Below the pieces are notes generated by a model, which saw only the letters and a list, made by a program, of their open reading frames with translations, had not been told where the DNA came from and ran no database searches. Position numbers and translations under genes: made by a program. Shown one piece after another: positions 7,573 to 16,700 of a stretch of DNA of 18,072 nt (position 1 is its first letter; each line of letters begins with the position of its first letter). This DNA comes from Roseibacillus sp. (GTDB lineage: Bacteria > Verrucomicrobiota > Verrucomicrobiae > Verrucomicrobiales > Akkermansiaceae). The stretch covers positions 67,173 to 85,244 of the forward strand of contig PBNG01000007.1 of assembly GCA_002723015.1 (NCBI GenBank). The letters run 5' to 3'.

Positions 7573-10500
7573 ATGCGTGGAGTTGCCCGGATGACTTTCC
7601 GCGGATTGATAGCTCTGGCCGGAACCGGGCTTACGCTCGGTGCCCCGGCGGCGGAACGTGGAGATGAGGAATTGCGCACGCTTGCCGCCGAGGCCTATCA
7701 GGCCGGCCACATCGAGACAGGTCACCTCTACCTTAATCAGATCATCTCCCAAAATCCCAGCAACATGGAGATCACGCTGGAGCCCCTCGACGAGATTCTG
7801 AAGCAGTCGCGCCGGAGCGACGCCAAGCTGCGGGCCGAACAACCCAACGTCCCATTTTCGGAAAATCCGGCCGCGGAGCAGGCTGCCCGGCGACTCTGTT
7901 CACTCGAGAAGATCGGCATCGTTTCGGCCAATCAGCAGTCTTTGAAGCACGCCGCCTCCATTCTTCTCGATCACCATCTTCATCATCGGAGACTATTCGA
8001 GGCCCGAGAATTGATTGATCGATTCGCAGCAGAAAACGCCCATGATCTCTTCTGGAGAATCCTGCAGGTGCGGGTCTATCACCGGCTGAATTCGACCCAG
8101 ACCAGGCCTCTGTTCAATCGTCTCAAGAGCGAGATGGACCTCAACCACCCGGACCCGGAGATCCGCGAGCTATGGAAGGAGTTCGCCGCAGAATGGACTT
8201 CCAAGGAAGCATCCCTGCCCCTTTCAATACAACCGCTCTTCGAGGGAAGCCCCCTTCCGCATATGGAGCCGGACGACCCGGACCTCGAATGGGATACCGT
8301 CGCTACCCGTTCAGCCCGGATCGTTGCTCCGATCATCGACCGCTTGGCAGCCAAGGCCCTGACCGTTCCGCAGATCATGCCATGGCGCGACAAATCCGGC
8401 CTGACCGATCCGGTCCGCGCTCTCGACTTACACCTTCTCAGTCAACCGGCGGCGCATCTCGCGAACCTGCGCAAGGTCCAGGACGAACGCTACCAGCTGG
8501 AGAATTTCCGTGACAACCCGACTGATGACGAAGTCCTTTATCAGTTCCGGCGCTATCCCTGGTCCTCCGCATCTCAGAACAAGCTCCGCGAGCTCGCCAA
8601 CAGGGAGTTGTTCGCCGGCCACGCTCAATCTGCATGGCGTAATTTTCAGGACCTGCTGAACCATGCTGCCGACTCCGAGACAAGGGATGCCTCACTGGTC
8701 GGAATCTGGACCGCCCGCAATGAGATCGAAACCCCGCAGAACGCGGCCCAGCTTCTCGGAGATGAAGACCCGGATCGAAAGCTGTCCTGGCTCGGCAAGC
8801 CGACCAGCGCCCTCGAGATCTGCAGAGAACTTCTGAAGAGCCGCCCCCTGCCTCCCCGTCAGCTTTCAAATTCGCCGGAAACAGCCCTTGAGGATCTCAT
8901 ACAGAAGGTCATCCGTATCCCTCCGAGGGCAGCCTGGAACAGCTCTGGCGGCTGGTCTCCGAACAAGATCGAGCTGACAGCTACCGCGAAAACCATTCTC
9001 GTCGGCGGGCGGGACATACTTGCCCTGTTCGATGCGGAGGATCCCGCAAAGCCGCTGTGGACGAGCTTCCAGCCCCCCTCTCCAGACGAGAACAAGACCC
9101 TGGACACCAATCATCCCGGCTTCTTCCGTCCTCGTATTTCGCAGCGAAACCTTTACACCCGCTGGGGCTTCAGCAGCCAGCCTCCGCGGGGTATTGCCGC
9201 CATCGATAGCTCGAGTGGTGCAGTAAGGTGGTCTACCGGACAGCACCAGCAGCCCCGCCTTCTCCAGATTCCCCTCGGGGATCCCGTGCCAGCCAATGGT
9301 CTTCTCTACCACCTTGAATGGAACTTTCAAAACAATGTCAATCAGGGCCGGGGAAGGGAGCTCAACCTTGTCTGCCTCGATCCGTCGCGTGGTGACACCC
9401 GATGGAAGGCTCCGATCGCGATCGCGGGGCGCGACTCTGATCTCACTGCCAGCCTCGAACAAAGTCAGCCGGAATTCGCGATATACGGAAATAGTGTGAC
9501 GGTCGACGGTGGAGCCATTTACAGCAGCTCCAACAGTGGCCTCATTGCACGTTCCGACATCCGGGATGGCCGCACAGACTGGATCTATCATTACGATCCC
9601 GTTCCCCCCACCGATCGAACTGTGCTCAATCATGGATCAGCACCGATTCTGGCGGGAAATAAGGTAATATGCATGCCTAGGGACGCCCGCAGAATCTTTG
9701 CCCTGGACCGGAAAACGGGGCGGCTCCTCTGGGAGAACCCCCTCGTGCTCGGAGTGCAGATAGTCGGCAGGGTCGAAGGGCTTCTTATCGTTCGCGGCCG
9801 CTCCCTTCTGGCTGCGATTGATCTGAGCACGGGAGAGGCGCGCTGGTATCGACCAGCCGGGGACACCATCGGACGTCTGAAACTCCTCAACCGCTCGGTT
9901 TATCTAGCGCGTCTTGACGGGTTGTCCCAGATCGATGCCATAACAGGACGTACGGTGGCAACCCGTTCCTGGCGCCTCGCCGATGAAAAACCAAGGGCCT
10001 TTGCAATCGACGGAAAGAACCTTTTCCTTGTGACCGACAAGCCTGCCGAGTCAGCAACCCGGCAATTAACGGCACCCTCAATTGACGCTGATGCGGTAAA
10101 CAATGGAACCCCTGACCCCTCTTTCGTGCAGCGCTGGTCCCTTTCCCGTAACGACCCCAGGGTTTTTCTCCCTCCTCCGGGATCTCCCCTCACGGGAAGC
10201 GTTTACATTTTTTCGAGTGGTATTCTCGAGCGGATCGAGCCGGGAAACCGAGGTCGAGTTGCATGGCAACGATTCATCGATGGCGGAAACCCGCAGGTCC
10301 ATCTCGTCGGGAATATTCTGCTGGCAATCGACTATTCCATTGGAAAGGCCCCTGGCCTTGTAAACCGCCTCGTAGCCTTTGAAGCGGAAACCGGCAGAAC
10401 TCTTTGGGAACACGCGATCGACACGCCGGTAACCTCAACCTTGAACTGTGGAGATACCCAGATATTCCACGATGCCATCGGCAAAGTTCTGGCCGTGGAT

Positions 10501-11757
10501 CTCCGCACCGGAACCCGCGCATGGCAACGCAACTTTGGCAACGGGTTCCAGATGCGCGTGACCTTTGATGGCTCGCAGGCTCATATCTTCTTCGTCTCCC
10601 GGCTCCGCTCGGCCAGCCACGTGATCGTGGACCCTCAGAGCGGGTCCACCCTGAGCAACCGCAAGATCGCTGCCAAGACATCTGAAGATGCACGCAATGC
10701 CAAGCCCATTGCCGGCGGATACTACGAAGTAAAAATCAACCCAGTGAACGCTCGTTTCGTCCGTTTTACGGCCCTCTCCGAAATCAATGGCCGCGGGTGG
10801 GCCTCGATTGCCGAGTTGCAACTGGCGGGAGAAGATGGCGAAAATCTTCCTCGCGAAGACTGGGCCGCCACTGCTTCCAATTCCGAGACCAAGGCTCAAT
10901 ACGATACGGGCCCCCAGTGCGTAATCGACGATGATCCGGTGACCTGGTGGCACTCGCAATGGATCGGGGAGATTCCCCCTCATCCGCACTCGGTCGTCAT
11001 TGACATGAAGACCGAGAAGCGTATCAGCGCTCTTCGCTATCTTCCCGCCGTGATCGTGAACAACAATGGATTGATCAGGGAATATGAGCTCCACGTGAGC
11101 ACCGACGGCAGGAACTGGGGAAAGCCGGTCGGAGAAGGATTCATGGTCAATGAGACCCGGGTCGATCAGGTCTACGCCACTGCTAAATCCATTGTCTTCG
11201 AAAGTCGGTCCAGCCCGAACCAGCCAATGAATGTCTTTCGTTATAAGCTGGACGGAAGCCCAGCCATCAGGGTGCATAAGAACGCTAGTGTTGTCTACAT
11301 GAAGGACCCATTTTTCATGATCCACGAGGGAGACCAGCTAGTAGTGCGCCACTTTGATAATCCGGAATATCGATTCGAACTTGGCCCTCATTCCCAGCTC
11401 GACCTTTCCGCCCTGTCCCTTGAAAAGAGTCTCCTTATCATGGGCAGAAAGTCTGTCATCGTCGCTGATCTCGACAAGAGACGCTTCATCATCGAACCCG
11501 GCGCCCCCGACTCCGCTCACAACAAGGTCGGGATCCTAGTCCGAAATGGAGAGCACGGACTCATCAAGATCGTCAAGGAAGGTGAGCAGCGGCAGATGGC
11601 ATATCGCTTTAACCTGGAGAACGGACAGCCCGTCCCTGGATATCCGCTCGCAGTGACGGAGGATCTCATGCCTGACCAGGGCATTCCATGGTTTGACGGT
11701 CCGGTTCTCCTCCGCGATACATCCTCTGTAAGCGCTTGGACTGTTCGCGGGCAATGA
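7573..11757 (+). CDS. Large secreted PQQ-like beta-propeller protein with discoidin (F5/8 type C) region
   Basis: ATG at 7573 is chosen because AGGTGG stands five bases upstream and a signal peptide follows (ending LGAPAA); GTG at 7528 and ATG at 7591 are alternatives. The product has 1394 residues. Residues about 25-440 are helical and probably a TPR-like scaffold. Residues about 450-1030 contain PQQ/BamB-type propeller repeats with the D..TG...W signature: IFALDRKTGRLLWE, LAAIDLSTGEARWY, VAFEAETGRTLWE and LAVDLRTGTRAWQ. Residues about 1050-1205 hold a discoidin-like module (FVRFTALSEINGRGWAS, CVIDDDPVTWWHSQW, YELHVSTDGRNWGKPV). The last 190 residues return to beta-rich sequence. No quinoprotein active site was identified, so it is more likely a carbohydrate-binding or envelope scaffold protein than a dehydrogenase. 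The gene ends with tandem stops, TGA TAG. The SHD1 gene begins 34 bases later and is probably in the same operon. Confidence 0.85.
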   Translation: MRGVARMTFRGLIALAGTGLTLGAPAAERGDEELRTLAAEAYQAGHIETGHLYLNQIISQNPSNMEITLEPLDEILKQSRRSDAKLRAEQPNVPFSENPAAEQAARRLCSLEKIGIVSANQQSLKHAASILLDHHLHHRRLFEARELIDRFAAENAHDLFWRILQVRVYHRLNSTQTRPLFNRLKSEMDLNHPDPEIRELWKEFAAEWTSKEASLPLSIQPLFEGSPLPHMEPDDPDLEWDTVATRSARIVAPIIDRLAAKALTVPQIMPWRDKSGLTDPVRALDLHLLSQPAAHLANLRKVQDERYQLENFRDNPTDDEVLYQFRRYPWSSASQNKLRELANRELFAGHAQSAWRNFQDLLNHAADSETRDASLVGIWTARNEIETPQNAAQLLGDEDPDRKLSWLGKPTSALEICRELLKSRPLPPRQLSNSPETALEDLIQKVIRIPPRAAWNSSGGWSPNKIELTATAKTILVGGRDILALFDAEDPAKPLWTSFQPPSPDENKTLDTNHPGFFRPRISQRNLYTRWGFSSQPPRGIAAIDSSSGAVRWSTGQHQQPRLLQIPLGDPVPANGLLYHLEWNFQNNVNQGRGRELNLVCLDPSRGDTRWKAPIAIAGRDSDLTASLEQSQPEFAIYGNSVTVDGGAIYSSSNSGLIARSDIRDGRTDWIYHYDPVPPTDRTVLNHGSAPILAGNKVICMPRDARRIFALDRKTGRLLWENPLVLGVQIVGRVEGLLIVRGRSLLAAIDLSTGEARWYRPAGDTIGRLKLLNRSVYLARLDGLSQIDAITGRTVATRSWRLADEKPRAFAIDGKNLFLVTDKPAESATRQLTAPSIDADAVNNGTPDPSFVQRWSLSRNDPRVFLPPPGSPLTGSVYIFSSGILERIEPGNRGRVAWQRFIDGGNPQVHLVGNILLAIDYSIGKAPGLVNRLVAFEAETGRTLWEHAIDTPVTSTLNCGDTQIFHDAIGKVLAVDLRTGTRAWQRNFGNGFQMRVTFDGSQAHIFFVSRLRSASHVIVDPQSGSTLSNRKIAAKTSEDARNAKPIAGGYYEVKINPVNARFVRFTALSEINGRGWASIAELQLAGEDGENLPREDWAATASNSETKAQYDTGPQCVIDDDPVTWWHSQWIGEIPPHPHSVVIDMKTEKRISALRYLPAVIVNNNGLIREYELHVSTDGRNWGKPVGEGFMVNETRVDQVYATAKSIVFESRSSPNQPMNVFRYKLDGSPAIRVHKNASVVYMKDPFFMIHEGDQLVVRHFDNPEYRFELGPHSQLDLSALSLEKSLLIMGRKSVIVADLDKRRFIIEPGAPDSAHNKVGILVRNGEHGLIKIVKEGEQRQMAYRFNLENGQPVPGYPLAVTEDLMPDQGIPWFDGPVLLRDTSSVSAWTVRGQ

Positions 11758-11791
11758 TAGCATCCGGGCGGCCTGCAGGTAAGGCGCTGTC

Positions 11792-12604
11792 ATGACCTCA
11801 TTTCCCCTGACGACCCGGATCGCTACCCTGACCGCCTTTCACATGGTCCTGCTGGGCGGAATGCTCCTGCACGCGGAAGGCCGCTCGTGGCGTAGCATGA
11901 ATGGCAATCAGAGCTTTCGAGCGGTATTCGTCTCATCCAACGGAGTCAGCGTGGTTTTAAGGACACCTGATCGCAGAACCGTGACCGTAGCTCTCAAAAA
12001 CCTTCATTCCTCCGACCGCGCCTGGGTGAGGCAACATCTGAAAAAAACCCTTCCCCCGGCAGAGGCCGGAGTTACTGGTCCGTGTTTTGATTCCCTCGCC
12101 TACGGTGACACACGGGCAACCGTCGAAAAAAAGCTCAGGGAAAGCCCGGCGGTTAGCAAGACGCTCGACGACCAGCTTATCGGACGTACCGGGTTGAATG
12201 GGATCTACCGGACTACGGTTGCGGGGGAGCAATTCAACCTGTTCTTCCAGTGGAGCGGCAATGACGAGTTGCGGGAAGTAACCCTTCGGGGAGAGAGCTC
12301 CAGCTCCCTCGATTATGACAAAGGGCTTCGTAAACGGTGGCAGAGCCTCCTCTCCAAGCTGGCTCGGAGCCATGGCTCCCCCGTGCAGGCCACCAGATAT
12401 CCTCCTCGGGAGGAACTCACCGGCGGACAGCTTCTGGGCTCACATCTGTGGCATACGGAAAATGGTCACTCTATCCTCCTTTGCACCGGACAGGAAAAAG
12501 ACAAATATCTGGTGGCTGTCAGGTTCTCTGCCGACAGGATCCCTCCGAACGTCCTCCCGGAGCTTCCGGCGGAAACCCCGGCAGACCCCCCTCCGGGCCC
12601 GTGA
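11792..12604 (+). CDS. SHD1-domain protein, secreted or envelope-anchored
   Basis: This 270-residue protein has a signal peptide or N-terminal anchor at 1-30. Residues 31-86 match the SLA1 homology domain 1 pattern common in PVC bacteria: RSWRSMNG at 31-38, FRAVFVSSNG at 42-51, VVLRTPDRRTVTVAL, then a helical end, SSDRAWVRQHL. In yeast SHD1 binds peptide sorting signals; its bacterial role is unknown, and a protein-protein interaction role is inference. Residues about 98-250 form a second beta-rich domain (FDSLAYGDTRATVEKKL, GRTGLNGIYRTT, FNLFFQWSG) that I believe recurs with SHD1 in Verrucomicrobiota, but I cannot name it. The tail is proline-rich. An AAGG seven bases before the ATG supports the start. 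It follows the propeller protein closely and converges with the NHL gene. Confidence 0.75.
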   Translation: MTSFPLTTRIATLTAFHMVLLGGMLLHAEGRSWRSMNGNQSFRAVFVSSNGVSVVLRTPDRRTVTVALKNLHSSDRAWVRQHLKKTLPPAEAGVTGPCFDSLAYGDTRATVEKKLRESPAVSKTLDDQLIGRTGLNGIYRTTVAGEQFNLFFQWSGNDELREVTLRGESSSSLDYDKGLRKRWQSLLSKLARSHGSPVQATRYPPREELTGGQLLGSHLWHTENGHSILLCTGQEKDKYLVAVRFSADRIPPNVLPELPAETPADPPPGP

Positions 12605-12608
12605 ACAG

Positions 12609-12643
12609 CCCGCCATTCTAGCCTTCATATGGCTTCCTGCGGG
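12609..12643. terminator. Candidate bidirectional stem-loop between convergent genes
   Basis: CCCGC (12609-12613) pairs with GCGGG (12639-12643), and inside it AGCC (12620-12623) pairs with GGCT (12631-12634) around a 7-base loop, separated by an internal bulge. It lies between two convergent stop codons, the natural place for a shared terminator. Neither strand shows a clear U-tract, so confidence is low. Confidence 0.3.
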
Positions 12644-12665
12644 ATAAGACACCGGTAAGAGTCCC

Positions 12666-13670
12666 CTATGGGGTCTTTACCCTTACATATTTGGTGACCC
12701 TCCCGTGGACATTCCACTCCTGTGCGTAAAGTGCCCCGGTGACATCAAAGGTACATCCATGGACTGCGATAAGATCGCCCTCATGCCAGTGCTCCGGGGC
12801 AATCCGGTTACTCGCCTTGCGCCGCGCCTTTCGTTCATCTCCCAGCCGGGAAATCAACTTGTAGTCCTTGTCGTAGAGCGAAACCCGCCCGTCAAGCTCC
12901 CCTACCGCCAGAAGATTCCCATGGATATCCGCAGCGCAGGGTCGTCCCAGCTGGTCATCAATCGTCCTGATAAAGTTACCGGCCATATCATATTGCTGCA
13001 ATCGGTTATTCTGGCGGTCACTGATCAGGAGCGTCGACTTCTTTCCCCGAGAGTCGACCAAAATATTATGACAGACATCAAACTGCGCCTCCCCCTTTCC
13101 CTTGCCCCCGAAACTTTTTAGGTAGTTCCGGTCCTTGTCATAGAGGTGCACAAGCGACTTCCCGTAGCCGTCCGCGATGATGACCCTGCCGTCCGAGCTC
13201 ACGTCCATGTCGGTAGGATTATATTCGCCCACGCTTTCGTACATCCCCGGCACCTGAGGGGGACCAATGATCTGCCAGGCGACGGTTCCATCGGGCTTGA
13301 CTGCCACAACCCGCTTAATTCTGGGCATTGCCAGCAGCAGCAGTTCCTCCCCTGCCAAACGGCGCACTTTCATTCCATGGACCCCCTTGAACACCTTACC
13401 CCCCTTGGTTCGAATATCTCCTCGATATTTGCCATCGGGACCAATGATCTGGATCGTGTTACCAGTTGCGATGTAGACGTTTCCCTTGCTGTCCGAGGCC
13501 AGATCTCCATGCAGGTTACCCAGTCCTTTTCCCTCTGGATAACTGGGCCACCCAGGAACCGTCTTGTAGATACCATCCCCCTGACCGGTGCGGACGGGGG
13601 CCGGTTCGTCCGCCGCATGAAGGGGCAGTAGAAGAATAACAACCGGCAGAAATATGGAACAGGTCTTCAT
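12666..13670 (-). CDS. NHL-repeat six-bladed beta-propeller protein, secreted
   Basis: ATG at 13670 gives 334 residues beginning MKTCSIFLP, a signal peptide ending near LHAA (residue 20). A TTG nine bases upstream is an alternative start. The mature protein is made of NHL-type blades with D-x-x-G-x-[ILV]-x-[IV] cores: ASDSKGNVYIA, MDVSSDGRVIIADG, LVDSRGKKSTLLISDRQNNR, DIHGNLLAV and FDVTGALYAQEW, and with LYDKD/QYDMAG-type ends. Four blades begin with His (54, 98, 201 and 304), a pattern reminiscent of the metal-binding histidines of peptidylglycine alpha-amidating lyase propellers. A lyase or a sensor/binding role are both possible, and no function can be assigned. The upstream gap of 88 bases to the cytochrome gene contains a strong palindrome just before the start, so the gene may have its own control although it could be co-transcribed with that gene. 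Confidence 0.85.
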   Translation of the reverse strand: MKTCSIFLPVVILLLPLHAADEPAPVRTGQGDGIYKTVPGWPSYPEGKGLGNLHGDLASDSKGNVYIATGNTIQIIGPDGKYRGDIRTKGGKVFKGVHGMKVRRLAGEELLLLAMPRIKRVVAVKPDGTVAWQIIGPPQVPGMYESVGEYNPTDMDVSSDGRVIIADGYGKSLVHLYDKDRNYLKSFGGKGKGEAQFDVCHNILVDSRGKKSTLLISDRQNNRLQQYDMAGNFIRTIDDQLGRPCAADIHGNLLAVGELDGRVSLYDKDYKLISRLGDERKARRKASNRIAPEHWHEGDLIAVHGCTFDVTGALYAQEWNVHGRVTKYVRVKTP

Positions 13671-13680
13671 AAGGTTCAAA

Positions 13681-13694
13681 TAACGTGTGCGTTA
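13681..13694. promoter_or_regulatory. TAACG-N4-CGTTA palindrome just upstream of the NHL gene
   Basis: A perfect 5-base inverted repeat with a 4-base gap lies 10 bases before ATG 13670 and 1 base before the alternative TTG at 13679. On the minus strand a GGGGAGG sequence (13700-13706) sits immediately before it. It could be an operator, or an RNA hairpin between ribosome binding site and start. The half-site matches those at 590-620. Confidence 0.4.
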
Positions 13695-13758
13695 CATTAC
13701 CTCCCCATCGTGACCAACGTCGATGCCTCTTTAGCCACCACCCGGCGATGTCTCCCGG

Positions 13759-16700
13759 CTAACGCCTGTTCCCCGCGGCTTTCCGGCGTAACATGCCGGC
13801 TATTTCCGGCCTTCGCTTCTGGATTGTCCCGACGTCAAGGTCGAGATTGGAGCCGCGAATAATACCCTCATAGAATTGACCCAATCCGCTGCTCCAATCC
13901 CCGGTAACCGTGTCGACCGCAGCTTCCTGCCGCTGATTTTTCTTGGTAAGCGATGCGCCATTGGCCAGAAGGAACTCAATCATGTCTTCCCTGCATAAAA
14001 ATGCAGCCAGGTGCAGGGGAGTGTTTCCGTCCCGATTGTGATACGAGACGCTGACTTTGTGCTCCTCGACCAGAATTTTTGCGATTTCCATCCGACCATG
14101 GAAGACCGCAGTCGAGAGGGGGGTCATCCCCCCATCACCATGACGACGGGCATTCGTCGGCGCACCGGCTCGGATCCACCGACGCGCAGCCGCGAGATCC
14201 CCTCGCTCAATTGCTTCCCCGAGGGCGTCTCGTAATCTCGAGGGATCATCGGAGCGAGCCTCACGGGGATTGTCCCCGGAGCTTCCGGTATGGAAGATAA
14301 AGTCATTGCTGAAAAGCCCCTCCGGGTTCTGTACTTGGAGAAAGTGCATTCCCGGCGCTGGCAAGGTCTCCAGCTCAATCGAAATACGATCCGTCCTCAG
14401 AGTTCTCACCTTCGCGGGAACCCGTCTTCCGTCCACAATCACAGCCGCTCCGTCACGGACATGCCGGGCGCCCAGAACCATTGTCTTCTGCTCATCAGTG
14501 AGCCTCGGAAAGCGCTGCCTTCCGACCTGCGCATGAAGGGGGCCCCGGGTCCAGAGAGCCGGCTGGGGATGGTCGTAGTCATCGTTGATGCCATGTCGTC
14601 CCGTAAATGTTCCCACAAACGTTCCCGCTATCGCCGCCTTGAAGAGCTGCTCCCGGCTGATGTTGCTGCCCTCCCTGCCCGTGGCAAAGTAGGATGTTCC
14701 GTCATACTGCAATACAAGCGGGCGACTTCTCCCTTCCCTGATTTCAACGCCATCACACTGCAGGATCACACCACCTTCGCGGGCCGATACTTCAAGCGCG
14801 TCCATCAGGTCCAGAGTCATCTTCTCGCCAGCGGTCTCCCGGTTGAGGGTTACCTGCCTTGCAAAAGATCCGGAAAACCCGGTGCTGCCCTCAGTCACCA
14901 TCTCCCAGACGGGATCGAACTCCTCGCGGCCCTGCCACGAAAATTGCCAGATCGCTCGCTCAGAATTCCCTCCTTCGGCAACTCGCCGGTAAAAATCAAA
15001 ATCAATTATGTTCAATCGTCCCTGCGGCAGAATCAAAAAGCGGTCATAGGCGCCCCTCCAGGTCGGGGCATCCATTCCCGATCCCGGCGTGTTAGTGCTG
15101 ACAAGAAATGGCATCCGATGGCAATCGCCACAGACGTTCATCCTCCTCGACTCCTGATTGCCTACGATGTGAAATTGCCTGAACCCTTCCTCTGCTCTTT
15201 CAGTAAGCTTGTTATCAAAAGCCCTTCGCTGCGCCGGAGGATAGGTGACATTAAGAAGAAACTTCGCCATGTCGTCCCTCTCTTCTGCCGAGAGAAGCCC
15301 CTGTTTGCCCTCGTCATTTCTGGTGTCCATTCCTACCATCAGCATCGTTGTCGCAAGGCTTCCATCAATGACGTGACGCGTGGCGCTCTCCGGCTTTTCT
15401 GGATCACTGTTAGGGGCCTCATGGCTTCTGACGTTTGCACTGTTGTTTCCACCATACGGGTCTCCGGGAATACCATCCCAGTGAAAGGGAGCCGTATCAC
15501 GTAAGCCACGCACTGGCATTGTGGACCTTGGCATGATCTGGTTTCCACCCGTCACAACCGGGGTCTCCAGCACCCATAGAAGCTGGTCAGTGTGGCCATC
15601 AGGGTGGCAACTGGCGCAGGAAAACGTCGCCGTCGTTGAAGCGGAAGCCTTGTTAAAGGCGATTCTTCCTCTCTTGAATTCAGGGTGGGTGGGATCCTCA
15701 AGAGCGATGATTGATTTTAGCTTCGGGTTCGACAAATCACTGAAATCAAGCACCGATACCGTATTTGCCACCGCGTTGAGCACCCATGCGCCCGTTGGGG
15801 ATCCATTTTCGTCCTCAACAAGGGCAATACCTCGCGGTACGGAGTCGACCTTGACCCGCCCCAGGATGGATCCGGTAGCTGCATCCATGACGCAAACGAC
15901 GTCCGATCCAGCAGCACTCACCACCAGTGTGGCGTCATTACCACTAACCTGGATCCCGTAAGGGGTCGCCAGAGCCTCACTCCGCTTAGGATGCCTGGGT
16001 GGCCGGGGCTCCAGATCATAGAACTCGGGGCTGGCCCCTGCTCCCACAGGAACCTTGGTGATTTGATTGAGAAACGCCCTGTTCCCTAGCTCAGCGAGCC
16101 CCTGCTTCCCGGTCCCCGCCCGACCGTTGATGTGATTCCGGGCATCGGCCTGCGCGATGAACACCTCCCCCTTCGAGTTGACTGCCAGACCGTATAGTAA
16201 CGTTCCAAGAGTATCCACTGTTCTGACAAGGCGATCTGTCTTCGTATCAAAGACATAGAGGTCTCGGTCTGGAACACGGGGATGCTTGACGATGTCTGTC
16301 ACGTGTCCAAGGGAGAGAACATTGTTGTTGGCGATCGAATGCTCATGGGCATTGAAGGTCACCAGATCTCCATCCACCTTGTAGCCACCGGAAAGCTGCG
16401 TCTTATTATTTGATTCGAATGGAATCACGTAGAGTAACCCATCCCTCACCACGATCGCTCTGGGATCCTGTGCCGTGATCCTCAGCCTCTTCTCAACCTT
16501 GCGGGTCCGGGTATTGACCACCGCAATTCGATTTTCAGACGAGAGAGCAACATACGCTTTTTCATTACTTGCGAATGCGATCCCCACAGGTTCGTCAAAC
16601 CGTGTTCCCCTTGTGCGCGAGTCAAAATCCTGGATGGTTGCTACTACGTTAAAGCGCGTTGCGCTCTCCCCTCCAAGATCAATCACGCTTACCGAATCGG

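Noticed and set aside
10435..11325. A 296-codon minus-strand frame
   Set aside because: It is antisense to the propeller/discoidin gene and has no recognisable domain or start context.
14290..15504. A 404-codon plus-strand open frame
   Set aside because: It is antisense to the cytochrome-ankyrin gene, whose frame shows heme motifs and domains; the antisense product is Arg/Ser-rich with no recognisable domain.
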